A DNA stretch of 64,000 nucleotides from Sphingomonas palmae (GTDB lineage Bacteria; Pseudomonadota; Alphaproteobacteria; Sphingomonadales; Sphingomonadaceae): assembly GCF_900109565.1 (NCBI RefSeq), contig NZ_FNZZ01000003.1:62001-126000 (forward strand), in the 5' to 3' direction. This document shows positions 52,646 to 61,899 of the stretch, piece by piece (position 1 is the stretch's first letter; each line of letters opens with the position of its first letter). The translations under genes and the position numbers were made by a program. The notes under the pieces are model-generated. The model was not told the DNA's origin, made no database searches, and saw nothing but the letters and a program-made list of their open reading frames with translations.

Positions 52646-54340
52646 TCACAACCCCACCGCCAGCTTGGCGAACAGCGTCCAGCTGACCGGCGTCCGTCCG
52701 TAAGCGGCGTCGAGCGCGTCGGGCTTGGCGTACGCCGCGACCGTCCCGCCGAGTGCTACGCCCAGCGGGCCCACGATCGGCAGGCGATAGGCATAGCCCC
52801 CCTCCGCCTTGGTCACGCGAAAACGGCGGTCGTGCAGCGGATCGTCATGGTCGGGGAAGAGCTCGTCATTGGCGACGTTCTCGACCCGTGCGAAAATCGC
52901 GTGGGTGGGCGTGATCTCCCACGTTGCCTCGGCCAGCCAGGCGTTCAGCACCTCGCCCGGCTGCCGGTCCTTGCGCGACCAGGCGAAGGTGGTCGACACG
53001 CCATTCCGCGCCCATTGCACGCTGGCGGTGGTGCGGTTCTCGTCCTCGCCGGGGTGCTGAACCTCGGGCTCCTTCAGGTGCGCGTGGCTGACCTGCATCG
53101 CCAGATAGGGCGACGGCGTCCAGGTGCCGCGCAGGCTCCACGAATCGAGCCGGATCGGGTCGATGTCCCAGCGCCGCTCGTCAGGCTCACGCCCCTTGAA
53201 CCACGATCCCTCCAGCTGGACCTTGGGCGCCGACACACCCGCGGTCACGACGCCGTAGGTGATGTGGGTCGAATCGAACCAGTGATGCGTGATCGGCGAC
53301 AGCGGCTGGTAGCGGGCCGAACCGCGATGCATGAACGCCGACGGGCCAAGTGCGGGCTCGCCGACCGGTCCGCCGTAGAGGAACAGGCTGGTGTTCCCGC
53401 CCAGACGATAGTCGAGCCGCGCGGCCAGCTCCATAAACAGGTCGTGCGGGTGCTGCCGGTCGACCAGCGGTACGCCGTTCGCGGTTTCTCCGGTCGCGAA
53501 CAGGTTAGGATAGCCGCGCCGCCCCATCAACGGCTCCAGGCTGCCCATGCCGCGCAGCTGCAGGTGGACGCGGTCGGACAGGTCGCGGTCCGCCATCAGC
53601 ATCGCCATCGACTGGACGAACGCCATGTCGCCGCCGCGCGGACCACCCTGATCGGTCAGCGTGCCCCAGGCATAGCCGTGCGCCATCACCATCCAGTCGC
53701 CGACGGAGAACATCGCGCCGCGCATCGGGCCTTCACCCGCGGGCAGTCGCGCGGTGCCGCTGCCGGGCGTGTACCAGCCGCCCGCGGTACCCATCGTCAT
53801 GTCCGACATCGCCGCACCGACCGGCGCATGCGCCAGCGCAGCGTCGCTTGCATCCCGCCACGCCGGCGGCGCGGTGAAGGACATTGAATGATCCATCCTG
53901 GCGTGCGCCCCGCCCATGTGGTTCATGCTGATGTGGTTCATGGCCGCATGATCCATGCCGGCGTGATCGGTGCCCGCGGGGCTCGCGCCGCGATCGTCCG
54001 CGCCGCTGTTCGCCGCATCACTGGTCGCAGCGTGCATCGACGCGTCGTTGCCGTAGTGCATCGACGCGTGATCCGGTGCCGCGGTGCCGTCGCTCGCCGT
54101 CTCGTTTGCATGAATCGGCGCCTGCGCGGTTGCGGCAGATGCGGGCGGACGCGACACGCGCGTGCGTGCGGGAGCGGCGCGACGCTTGGCGTTAGCGCGC
54201 CTCGCAGGCGCCTTGGACGGCGTTCCAGCCCCGGCTGGCGTGGCAGCGGGTATCGGCATGTCGTGGTGGTGCTGCGCGCTCGCCGCGAACGGCAGCAGCG
54301 CGCCCGCCGCACAGGCGGCGAGCAGGAGGGGGCGATACAT
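52646..54340 (-). CDS. Met/His-rich outer-membrane protein, copper-resistance type
   Basis: 564 residues. A signal peptide (ending FAASAQ) is followed by HHHDMPIP and an about 150-residue low-complexity region with DHAGMDHAAMNH and NHMGGAHARMDHS units, like the metal-binding repeats of CopB/PcoB. The C-terminal half is a predicted beta-barrel (for example PHDLFMELAARLDYRLGGN and ATWEITPTHAIFARVENV), ending in an aromatic/hydrophobic LFAKLAVGL. It is longer than CopB and may be a distinct family. The small gene at 54395 lies immediately upstream on the same strand. Confidence 0.75.
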   Translation of the reverse strand: MYRPLLLAACAAGALLPFAASAQHHHDMPIPAATPAGAGTPSKAPARRANAKRRAAPARTRVSRPPASAATAQAPIHANETASDGTAAPDHASMHYGNDASMHAATSDAANSGADDRGASPAGTDHAGMDHAAMNHISMNHMGGAHARMDHSMSFTAPPAWRDASDAALAHAPVGAAMSDMTMGTAGGWYTPGSGTARLPAGEGPMRGAMFSVGDWMVMAHGYAWGTLTDQGGPRGGDMAFVQSMAMLMADRDLSDRVHLQLRGMGSLEPLMGRRGYPNLFATGETANGVPLVDRQHPHDLFMELAARLDYRLGGNTSLFLYGGPVGEPALGPSAFMHRGSARYQPLSPITHHWFDSTHITYGVVTAGVSAPKVQLEGSWFKGREPDERRWDIDPIRLDSWSLRGTWTPSPYLAMQVSHAHLKEPEVQHPGEDENRTTASVQWARNGVSTTFAWSRKDRQPGEVLNAWLAEATWEITPTHAIFARVENVANDELFPDHDDPLHDRRFRVTKAEGGYAYRLPIVGPLGVALGGTVAAYAKPDALDAAYGRTPVSWTLFAKLAVGL

Positions 54341-54394
54341 GAGAGAACTCCGAGAAAAGAAGCGCGTGTCGCGGGCGCACGAGCGCCCGGGCGG

Positions 54395-54715
54395 TCACGC
54401 CTTCTTCGGCGGAGGTGGTGTCGGGCGCAGCGCCTCGCCCGCGACGAACGCGGTGGCGATCACGGACAGCGCGCGCGTCGGGGGCAGCAGCGTGCCGCGC
54501 ACCGGCGTGCCGAGCAGCATGTCGGGCGGGATGCAGCCGAGGCAATCGTGCGGCGCGGCCGGCGCCTGGTGGTGATCGCGGTGCGTGGCGCGATGATCGC
54601 TCGCCGCCGCCATCGCCGCGTGGGCAACGGGCGTCCCCGCGTCATGGCACGCCGGCCGCGCCGTGGCGGGCAGCGCGACCAACAGCGCGAGGAGGAGCAG
54701 CAGGCGACGGAGCAC
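54395..54715 (-). CDS. Small Cys/His-rich secreted protein (DUF2946-like)
   Basis: 106 residues from a GTG at 54715 with AGGAAGC upstream. A signal peptide (LLLLALLVALPATA) is followed by a Cys in ARPACHDAG, a His-rich stretch (DHRATHRDHHQAP) and HDCLGCIPPDM, which resembles the DUF2946 metal-related families. It is upstream of the Met/His-rich barrel, 54 bases away, suggesting a two-gene copper-handling unit. Confidence 0.65.
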   Translation of the reverse strand: MLRRLLLLLALLVALPATARPACHDAGTPVAHAAMAAASDHRATHRDHHQAPAAPHDCLGCIPPDMLLGTPVRGTLLPPTRALSVIATAFVAGEALRPTPPPPKKA

Positions 54716-54858
54716 GAGCGCTTCCTACCGCCAAACACACCGGCTGACCATCGCGAACGATTGCCGCATCGAGCCCAACGCAAGGCTCGTCATCACGCCC
54801 CGCCGTTCCCGATCACCGGCGGCGGGAACGCGCCGCACCTTCGCGCTTTGTAGCGCGC

Positions 54859-55143
54859 ATGCGATTGCTCCTCCTCGCGCTGCTGATCCCGCTGGCTGCC
54901 TGCGGTAAGGGCGGGGATGACAAATCATCGGACGCCGGCGGAAAAGGCAGGGGCAATGCGTCGGCCCCGGCACCGCTCGCGACCCCGACCGGCCCGCCGC
55001 CCAAGACACCGGTGATGCAGGTGACGCCCGCACCCGGCAAGCAGCCGCAGTGGCTGGAACCGCGCTCCGACCGGGGCGATCCGAAGCAGGCACCTTACGG
55101 CAATCTGCTCAACCAGCCGGTCGTCGACGCGTCGCGACGCTAA
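54859..55143 (+). CDS. Small proline-rich lipoprotein
   Basis: 94 residues. The signal LLLLALLIPLAAC ends in a lipobox, so the mature Cys is near residue 15. The rest is low in hydrophobicity and rich in Pro, Gly and Ala. No domain recognised. It is convergent with ychF, and the stretch beyond it (to 55302) has no other gene. Confidence 0.6.
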   Translation: MRLLLLALLIPLAACGKGGDDKSSDAGGKGRGNASAPAPLATPTGPPPKTPVMQVTPAPGKQPQWLEPRSDRGDPKQAPYGNLLNQPVVDASRR

Positions 55144-55302
55144 GGTGCGCCGTCGCTTGGCCCTGATCGATAGCATTCGCTAGCGTATCGACCCCCGGCA
55201 TCTGCCACGACGAACCGACGCACCGCCAATCCTACTCGAGCGTCAGCGAGCCCAATGCGACCCCGCGGCCATCACCCCACCTGCGAGCGCGGCCGCGACG
55301 CG

Positions 55303-56403
55303 TCACACGTTGAAGCGGAACAGCACCACGTCGCCATCGTGGACGACATACTCCTTGCCCTCCTGGCGCAGCTTGCCCGCCTCGCGCGCGCCGGCCTCGC
55401 CGCCGAGCGCAACGTAATCGTCAAACGCGGTCGTCTCGGCGCGGATAAAGCCGCGCTCGAAGTCGGAGTGGATCGCGCCCGCCGCCTGCGGTGCCTTGGC
55501 ACCCGCCTCTACGGTCCAGGCGCGCGCTTCCTTCGGCCCGACCGTGAAGAAGGTGAGGAGGTTGAGCAGCTTGTACCCGGCGCGGATCACGCGCGCGAGG
55601 CCGCTTTCCTCCAGCCCGAGTTCGCTCAGGAATTCGGCGCGGTCCTCGCTCGGCATGGTCGCGATCTCGGCCTCGATCGCGGCCGAGACGACCACCGCCT
55701 GCGCACCCTCGGCCGCGGCCTTGTCGAACACGCGCTGCGAATATTCATTGCCGTTCGCCGCGTCTTCCTCGTTCACGTTGCAGACGTAGAGCACCGGCTT
55801 CGCGGTCAGCAGCTGCGCCTGCTCGAGCACGCGCGCTTCCTCCGCGTCCGCCACCTGCGTCAACCGCGCCGGCTGCCCGTCGCGTAAGTGGTCGAGCGCG
55901 CGGCCGAGGACGACCGCGGCGAGCTTCGCGTCCTTGTCGCCCTGCTGGCCTTTCTTGGCGAGGTTGGGGACGCGCTTTTCCAGGCTGTCGAGGTCGGAGA
56001 GCATCAGCTCGGTCTCGACCGTCTCGGCGTCGGCGATCGGATCGACGCGGTTGTCGACGTGCTGGATGTCGTCATTCTCGAAACAGCGCAGCACGTGGAC
56101 GATCGCGTCCACTTCGCGGATGTTGCCGAGGAACTGGTTGCCCAGACCCTCACCCTTCGACGCGCCGCGCACGAGGCCTGCGATATCGACGAAACCCAGC
56201 TGCGTTTCGATGATCTTCGCCGATTTGGCGATATCGGCCAGCTTGTTGAGCCTGGGATCGGGCACGCCGACGTTCCCGACATTGGGCTCGATCGTGCAGA
56301 ACGGATAGTTGGCGGCCTGCGCGGCGGCCGTCTCGGTCAGCGCGTTGAAGAGGGTGGACTTGCCGACGTTGGGCAGGCCCACGATGCCGCAGCGGAAACC
56401 CAT
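55303..56403 (-). CDS. ychF: Redox-regulated ATPase YchF
   Basis: 366 residues from the ATG at 56403, the usual length. G1 is GIVGLPNVGKSTLF, G3 is DIAGLVRGASKGEGLGNQF and the NxxE-type motif (VCNVNEE) replaces the usual NKxD, which gives ATP specificity in this family. A coiled-coil and C-terminal TGS domain (from FTVGPKEARAWTVEAG) complete it. A translation-related Obg-family protein. Confidence 0.97.
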   Translation of the reverse strand: MGFRCGIVGLPNVGKSTLFNALTETAAAQAANYPFCTIEPNVGNVGVPDPRLNKLADIAKSAKIIETQLGFVDIAGLVRGASKGEGLGNQFLGNIREVDAIVHVLRCFENDDIQHVDNRVDPIADAETVETELMLSDLDSLEKRVPNLAKKGQQGDKDAKLAAVVLGRALDHLRDGQPARLTQVADAEEARVLEQAQLLTAKPVLYVCNVNEEDAANGNEYSQRVFDKAAAEGAQAVVVSAAIEAEIATMPSEDRAEFLSELGLEESGLARVIRAGYKLLNLLTFFTVGPKEARAWTVEAGAKAPQAAGAIHSDFERGFIRAETTAFDDYVALGGEAGAREAGKLRQEGKEYVVHDGDVVLFRFNV

Positions 56404-56525
56404 GCGTTGTTCCTCGTGGGATTGGAAAAGGGGAGATCGCCCGCGCACCTAGTCGCTCGGGCGCGTTTCCGCCAGTGGTACGGATCGGCGCCGGCTTGCC
56501 GCTAGTATCCCGACGGGCGGCGCGC

Positions 56526-57110
56526 CTACCAGCGATAGTTGAAGCTGACGCTGATCCGCTCGGCCTTAGCGCTGCTCGGCATCACCTCGTGGCGTAGCCA
56601 GCTTTCCCACAGGAACAGGCTGCCAGCGCTCGGCTCGGCGTAGACGAAGGTGTCAGGGCGCGTCGGCGCCGCCATCAGCATCGGCAATCGCGGATCTTCC
56701 AGCTTCAATGCGCCCGATCCTTCGGGCACCGCGACGTAGAAGGTGCCCGACACGACGCTGTGCGGGTGGAGGTGTCCCGAGTGCGTGCCGCCGGGCTTCA
56801 TCACGTTGACCCACAGGCTGTCGAGCTTCAGCTTCCGCCCGGCGAGACCGAGCTGCAGATCGCGCGCGAACGCGGCGACGTGGCGGTCGAGCACGCGCTT
56901 CAGGTCGGCGAACGCCGGATCACGCTGCGGCAAATCGGCGAGCGAAGCGTAGCTGGTGTAGCCGCGGTAACCATGCGCCTTCGACCACGCGCGTCCGGCG
57001 CGGTCGTCCTGCGCCAGCGCGCGGCACGAGGTGTCAAGCTCCTCCAGCAAGTCGGCATCCTCGACCGATGCTTCGTAGAACAGGGTCGGGAAGAGCGCGC
57101 GACTGGTCAT
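56526..57110 (-). CDS. 2OG-Fe(II) oxygenase family protein (TIGR02466 type)
   Basis: 194 residues. It matches the putative 2-oxoglutarate-dependent oxygenase family: N-terminal FPTLFYEASVEDADLLEEL, metal-binding region THSGHLHPHSVVSGTFYV, and C-terminal LFLWESWLRHEVMPSSAKAERISVSFNYRW-type end. The histidines and RISVSF arginine fit Fe and 2OG binding. Substrate unknown. It is divergent from the globin gene, with 144 bases between them. Confidence 0.85.
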   Translation of the reverse strand: MTSRALFPTLFYEASVEDADLLEELDTSCRALAQDDRAGRAWSKAHGYRGYTSYASLADLPQRDPAFADLKRVLDRHVAAFARDLQLGLAGRKLKLDSLWVNVMKPGGTHSGHLHPHSVVSGTFYVAVPEGSGALKLEDPRLPMLMAAPTRPDTFVYAEPSAGSLFLWESWLRHEVMPSSAKAERISVSFNYRW

Positions 57111-57254
57111 GTCACCCGCCGAAACACGCGTGATGGGCTCAAGTCAAACGCGCAGTGGAGCGGGCCGGGCGAACGCTCGATTAGACCAAAGTGTAATGCT
57201 GCCGCCTCACTCACGTTAAGCGTTGCCTACCACCTCGCGCATAAACCGGCATTC

Positions 57255-57686
57255 ATGTTGGATGCCCGTCAGATCACGCTTGTCCAGAGCAGCTTCGCCG
57301 CGGTGTTGCCCCACACCGACGTTGTGGCGGCGGGATTCTACGCGCGCCTGTTCGCGCTGGCGCCGGAGACGCGCGCGCTGTTCCGCCACGACATGACTGA
57401 CCAAGGGCGCAAGCTGTTTCTGACGCTGGCGACCGTGGTCGACGCGCTCGACGCGCTCGACCGCGTGCTGCCGGTCGCGGAGGCGCTCGCGGTCCGTCAC
57501 GTTAGCTACGGCGCGCTCGATCGCCACTACGCGATCGTGGGCGAGGCTTTGGTCGGTGCGCTCGCCGAGACGCTCGGCGACCGGTTCGACGCCGACACAC
57601 GCGCGGCGTGGATCCACGCCTACACGCTCCTTTCCGACCACATGCGCACCGCCGCGGCGGGTGCGTCGATCGCGGCGGCGGCGTGA
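57255..57686 (+). CDS. Single-domain bacterial globin
   Basis: 143 residues. Helical globin fold: ITLVQSSFAAVLPHTDVVAAGFYARLF is the N-terminal region, with the proximal histidine in LAVRHVSYGALDRHYAIVGEALV and a distal region earlier. It resembles flavohemoglobin or Vitreoscilla-type globins without the reductase domain, suggesting roles in oxygen or nitric oxide chemistry. The stop overlaps the start of the unknown protein at 57683. Confidence 0.9.
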   Translation: MLDARQITLVQSSFAAVLPHTDVVAAGFYARLFALAPETRALFRHDMTDQGRKLFLTLATVVDALDALDRVLPVAEALAVRHVSYGALDRHYAIVGEALVGALAETLGDRFDADTRAAWIHAYTLLSDHMRTAAAGASIAAAA

Positions 57687-58135
57687 ACGCTGGCCTGTTT
57701 GGGGCGCAGCAAGGCGCGCTGCTGCACGAAGCGGACGGTTATGTCGCCCGCGCGCGCACCATGTTGCGGCGCACGGACGTGCTGGTGATGGCGGACCGCG
57801 TCGACAGCATTCCGCTGATGGCGCGTCACCGCGATCGGCTGACCGCGCACCTCAGGCGCTACCAACGCTTCAAGCACCAATGCATCTTCGACCCCGTGCT
57901 GCGTCATGGCCCCGCGTCCAGCCGCATCGTCGCGCGACAGATGAAGGTCGATTGCTACGAACTGGGTGAGACGATCACCGCTTATCACGCGCGCTGGCGC
58001 CACCTCGGCGTCGCCGAATGGCCGACCTACCGCGCCGACATGCTGCAAACCGCCGGCGTGATCGAGCGTGGCATGGCGGCCGAGCTGCGTGCGATCCGGC
58101 AATTGCTGATGATCGCGCACCACTACGCCGCCTGA
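57683..58135 (+). CDS. Unknown helical protein translationally coupled to a globin
   Basis: 150 residues from a GTG at 57683 overlapping the globin stop (GTGA). Sequence is strongly helical with many histidine, arginine and tyrosine residues (MARHRDRLTAHLRRYQRFKHQ and YHARWRHLGVAEWP). It has no signal peptide. The His pattern might suggest a hemerythrin-like or regulatory fold, but the motif is not clear. Its coupling to a globin points to heme, oxygen or nitric oxide-related function. Confidence 0.7.
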   Translation: MNAGLFGAQQGALLHEADGYVARARTMLRRTDVLVMADRVDSIPLMARHRDRLTAHLRRYQRFKHQCIFDPVLRHGPASSRIVARQMKVDCYELGETITAYHARWRHLGVAEWPTYRADMLQTAGVIERGMAAELRAIRQLLMIAHHYAA

Positions 58136-58156
58136 GCCGGCGCGCGGCGCGCGGCC

Positions 58157-59080
58157 TCACGCGCAGGGCGGGCCGAACACCGACCAGCCGGTGCGCGCCG
58201 CCAGCATCTCCAGCGCGTGGACGCCCTGTATGGAATTGCCGTTCTGGTCGAGGTTGCGCGACCAGACCGCGATCGAGGCGACCTCGGGCGCGATCGCGAG
58301 GATACCACCGCCGACCCCGCTCTTGGCCGGCAGACCGACGCGCAGCGCGAAGTCGCCCGAGGCGTCGTAATGCCCGCACGTCATCATCAATGCGAGCAGA
58401 TGGCGCATCCGCGTCGCGCGCTCCTGATCCTCACCCAGTCGCGTCCGTGTCAGGAACAGTCCGGCGCGCGCTAGGTCAGTGCAGTCGAGCGACACCGCGC
58501 ATTGCGCGACATAGCGGCGCAGCACCAGATCGGGGTCGCCGTGCAGATTGCCGTGATGCTTCATGAAGCTGAGCATCGCGCGATTGAGGTCGCCGCCGCT
58601 CGTCTCGCTCTCCAGTACTTCTTCGTCGAGCGGAACGTCGTGCTGCCCAAGCTGATGCGCGATCAGGTCCACCACCGCGCCGTTGGGACCCGCGGCATCG
58701 CCATGCTCGACGACCATGTCGACGGTCACCAGCGCGCCGGCGTTGACGAACGGATTGCGCGGAATGCCGGCCTTGCGCTCCAGCTCGACGATCGAGTTGA
58801 ACGGATCGCCCGACGGTTCGCGCCCCACCCGGTCGAAGACCGCGTCGCCGAGCGAGCAGAGCGCTAGTTCGAGCGCGAACACCTTTGAAATGCTCTGGAT
58901 CGGAAAACGCGTCGCGGTGTCGCCGCCACGCAGCACCTGTCCGTCCTTCAGCACCACCGCGATCCCGAGCGGACCCGGCGCGGCGTCCGGCTCCTTCGCA
59001 TCCGCCTCGCGCTCGATCCTGGCGGCATTGGCGGTGATCTCGTCCGCTACCTCGGCGACGATGTCGGCCAGATCGCTCAT
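58157..59080 (-). CDS. glsA: Glutaminase (serine-dependent)
   Basis: 307 residues. It converts glutamine to glutamate and ammonia. The catalytic SxxK pair is in PIQSISKVFALEL. Further motifs are PRNPFVNAGALVTVDM, TGDDTYRQ-like region (here DCTDLARAGLFLTRT), and SGVGGGILAIAPEVASIAVWS at the end. Single-gene unit, minus strand, divergent from the GGDEF gene. Confidence 0.96.
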   Translation of the reverse strand: MSDLADIVAEVADEITANAARIEREADAKEPDAAPGPLGIAVVLKDGQVLRGGDTATRFPIQSISKVFALELALCSLGDAVFDRVGREPSGDPFNSIVELERKAGIPRNPFVNAGALVTVDMVVEHGDAAGPNGAVVDLIAHQLGQHDVPLDEEVLESETSGGDLNRAMLSFMKHHGNLHGDPDLVLRRYVAQCAVSLDCTDLARAGLFLTRTRLGEDQERATRMRHLLALMMTCGHYDASGDFALRVGLPAKSGVGGGILAIAPEVASIAVWSRNLDQNGNSIQGVHALEMLAARTGWSVFGPPCA

Positions 59081-59237
59081 GTTATGTTCCCCTCGCTAAC
59101 ACGTCGGAACGGGGCAGGGGCCTCGGGTGTCCATCGTTCTGCCGTCACCACGGCGATAAAGCGTGGTCGCTGTAAGAAAGCGTGAGCAGGCGTTAACATG
59201 TTGTTCGCGAGGACGGGCGTATTGCTGTCGCCCGGCC

Positions 59238-60437
59238 ATGATCGATCTTTCCACCCTCTACGCGCTGATCATCGGCACGCTGTTGGTCAGCGCGGCGCTG
59301 ACGATCTGGGAAAGTTTCGGGCGCTGGCGCCGCGTCCCGCTGCTGATCTGGGCGGCCGGGTGGACGACGCTGGCAATCGGCTGCAGCATCGCGGTCGCGC
59401 GTACGCAGGTGCCCGGCATCTATGGCTGGGCGGCGAGCAACCTCCTCATCGTGACCGGTTATCTGCTCGTGTTGAACGGCGTCGCCGCGCTCGATCGCCG
59501 GCGCTACTGGCGCACCTCCGTGCTGCTCGTCGCGGCTCTGGCGCTCGGCTGGGGCGTCGAGGGGATGAGCGCGCATCTCGCCTTCTGGCAATATGGCGCC
59601 GGGCTGCCGATCATGGTGGCGAGCGCGCTGACCGTGTCTGAACTCGTCCGCAATCGATCGCTCAGGCGGTTGCGCACGCGACCGGTCGCGATCGCGCTAC
59701 CGGCCATGCACGCCGCGATCTACGCCGTGCGCGTGTTCGTCCTGCCGCTGTTGGTGAGCGCCGATGGCGCCGGCATGGTCGCGCTCGCGTCCAAGATCAC
59801 GATGTACGAAGGCGTGCTCTATTCGGTCGCGATGCCGATGACGCTGATCGGGCTGGTGCGCGAGGAAGCGCAGCGCCACCTGCTCGCCGCGTCGCGAACC
59901 GATTTCCTGACCGGGCTGACCAACCGCCAGGGATTGTTCGAGGCCGCGGCACGGCTGTTGCGTGACGACCGCCCCGCGACGCTGCTGGCGTTCGATCTCG
60001 ACCATTTCAAGACCATCAACGACGCGCACGGCCACGCCGCCGGCGATGCGGTGCTGCAATCCTTCGCGGACGTGATGCGCGAGCTGGCTGATCCGCGCGC
60101 CACGCTGGCGCGGCTGGGCGGAGAGGAGTTCGCGGCGCTGCTGCCCGACACTAATGTCGCCGCCGCCCGCGCGCTGGGCGAGGCGATCGCGGCGCGCTTC
60201 GCTGCCCGGACCGATCACGGCGCGGGTGTGCTGCTCTCTGCGACCGTCAGCATCGGACTGGCGCAGAGCGGCGTCGACGGCGACGATCTCGATACCCTGC
60301 TATCGGCCGCCGACCGCGCGCTCTACGTCGCCAAGTCGCTGGGGCGTAACCGGCTGGTCAGCGCGTCGCCGCTGTTCAACGGTGCCGGGATTGCCGCCGC
60401 GCCGGTGCGGGCGGCACCGCGTCGATTGGTCGCCTGA
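59238..60437 (+). CDS. Membrane-bound GGDEF diguanylate cyclase
   Basis: 399 residues from the ATG at 59238. About six or seven membrane helices (LYALIIGTLLVSAALTIW first) and a C-terminal GGDEF domain with the active-site motif GGEEF (RLGGEEFAALLPD). LLAFDLDHFKTINDAHGHAAGD and VSIGLAQSG are typical, so the active site looks intact. No RxxD inhibitory site is clear. It makes cyclic di-GMP from GTP, probably in response to a membrane or envelope signal. Confidence 0.94.
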   Translation: MIDLSTLYALIIGTLLVSAALTIWESFGRWRRVPLLIWAAGWTTLAIGCSIAVARTQVPGIYGWAASNLLIVTGYLLVLNGVAALDRRRYWRTSVLLVAALALGWGVEGMSAHLAFWQYGAGLPIMVASALTVSELVRNRSLRRLRTRPVAIALPAMHAAIYAVRVFVLPLLVSADGAGMVALASKITMYEGVLYSVAMPMTLIGLVREEAQRHLLAASRTDFLTGLTNRQGLFEAAARLLRDDRPATLLAFDLDHFKTINDAHGHAAGDAVLQSFADVMRELADPRATLARLGGEEFAALLPDTNVAAARALGEAIAARFAARTDHGAGVLLSATVSIGLAQSGVDGDDLDTLLSAADRALYVAKSLGRNRLVSASPLFNGAGIAAAPVRAAPRRLVA

Positions 60438-60452
60438 ACAGGCGTCGGGCGG

Positions 60453-61028
60453 TCAGTCCGCCATCCGCAGCGCAACGTCGTTCATGAAGCGCACGTCGTC
60501 GCCCTTCGCCAGCCAGTCGGCCTCGCCCGCGACCGCGCCCAGCATATCGGACAGCGCGTCGATCTCCGCCTTGGCATAATTGCTTAGCACATAGCCGCTG
60601 ACGCGGTCCTTGTGCCCCGGATGCCCGATCCCCAGGCGCACGCGGCGGAACTCCGGCCCCAGATGCTGGTCGATCGAGCGCAGTCCGTTGTGCCCCGCCA
60701 GACCGCCGCCGACACGGACCTTGACCTTCATCGGTGCTAGGTCGAGCTCGTCGTGGAACACCGTCAGCGCATCCACGCCGAGCTTGTAGAAGCGCATCGC
60801 CTCGCCGACGCTGCGGCCGCTGTCGTTCATGAAGGTCGCGGGCTTGAGCAGCAGCACCTTGTCGCCGCCGACGCGGCCTTCCTGCAGCCAACCCTGAAAC
60901 TTCTTCGCCGGCGCGGCGAAGCCGTGGACTTCCGCGATCGCGTCCAGCGCCATGAAGCCGACATTGTGCCGGTGCAGCGCATATTGCGCGCCTGGATTGC
61001 CGAGCCCTACCCACAATTGCACGCCCAC
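60453..61028 (-). CDS. pth: Peptidyl-tRNA hydrolase
   Basis: 191 residues. It releases tRNA from prematurely ended peptides. GLGNPGAQYALHRHNVGFMALD includes the catalytic histidine, and VFHDELDLAPMKVKVRVGGG-type and GHNGLRSIDQHLG segments are diagnostic. It lies just downstream of rplY on the same strand, as in many bacteria. Confidence 0.97.
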   Translation of the reverse strand: MGVQLWVGLGNPGAQYALHRHNVGFMALDAIAEVHGFAAPAKKFQGWLQEGRVGGDKVLLLKPATFMNDSGRSVGEAMRFYKLGVDALTVFHDELDLAPMKVKVRVGGGLAGHNGLRSIDQHLGPEFRRVRLGIGHPGHKDRVSGYVLSNYAKAEIDALSDMLGAVAGEADWLAKGDDVRFMNDVALRMAD

Positions 61029-61059
61029 ACTCCTTTACATGGCGGGTCCAAACGGAAAC

Positions 61060-61092
61060 GGGGCAGGGGAGCGTCGCCGCCCGCCTGCCCCG
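61060..61092 (-). terminator. Terminator after rplY
   Basis: CGGGGCAGG pairs perfectly with CCTGCCCCG, and the minus strand is followed by CGTTTCCGTTT. It lies between the rplY stop and the pth start. Confidence 0.7.
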
Positions 61093-61130
61093 TTCGTCTC
61101 ACATCGCCCCTTCGACGGAGCGAGAGAGGA

Positions 61131-61796
61131 TTAGCCCTCGGCCTTGTCCTCGTCGGCGTCGTCCGCCGAGGTCTCGCCCGCAGCCTCGGCCACTTCGGCC
61201 TCGATCGCCTCGTCGGTCGTGTCCGCGCCTTCCGAACGCAGCGCCGACGGCGCGACGATCGTCGCAACCGTGAAGTCGCGGTCGTCGATCGCGCTGGTCG
61301 CGCCCTTGGGCAGCGTCACGTCGCTGATGTGGATCGTGTCGCCCACGTCCTTGCCCGCGACCGAGACGGTGATCTCGGTCGGGATGTCGGCCGCGTCGAC
61401 CACCAGCTCCAGCTCGTGGCGCACGATGTTGAGCACCGCGCCCTTCTTGATGCCCGGCGACTGTTCCTCGTCGGTGAAGACGACCGGCACCGCCACGGTC
61501 ACGCTGCTGTGCTCGCCCACGCGCAGGAAGTCGACGTGAACCGGGCGGTCGGTGACCGGGTGGAACGCCACGTCCTTCGCCAGCGTGCGCTGACCGTCGA
61601 CCATGATCACCGAGTTCATGAAGTGACCCGTCATCAATGCCTTGACGAGCGCCTTCTCCTCCAGGTGGATCGAGGTCGGTTCGCGGTTCTGGCCGTAGAT
61701 CACGGCGGGGACGCGGCCTTCGCGACGCAGCGAACGGGAGGCTCCCTTGCCAACCCGGTCACGCGTCTCGGCTGCGAGCGTAATGGTGTCGCTCAT
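61131..61796 (-). CDS. rplY: Large ribosomal subunit protein bL25 (CTC form)
   Basis: 221 residues from the ATG at 61796, with GGAG upstream. The N-terminal L25 domain binds 5S rRNA ([21 protein letters not shown]). The C-terminal TL5/CTC domain follows ([21 protein letters not shown] and [17 protein letters not shown]), ending in an acidic tail of about 30 residues. It probably protects translation under stress. Adjacent to pth. Confidence 0.95.
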   Translation of the reverse strand: MSDTITLAAETRDRVGKGASRSLRREGRVPAVIYGQNREPTSIHLEEKALVKALMTGHFMNSVIMVDGQRTLAKDVAFHPVTDRPVHVDFLRVGEHSSVTVAVPVVFTDEEQSPGIKKGAVLNIVRHELELVVDAADIPTEITVSVAGKDVGDTIHISDVTLPKGATSAIDDRDFTVATIVAPSALRSEGADTTDEAIEAEVAEAAGETSADDADEDKAEG

Positions 61797-61899
61797 AGAT
61801 ATGCTCCGAAATTCGTGTGTGTTTCCCGCCACGCCTCCAGGGATGACCATGACCGGAAGCTGGCGCGCATAGCGGCGCAGGCGCGAAAACGCAAGGTCG

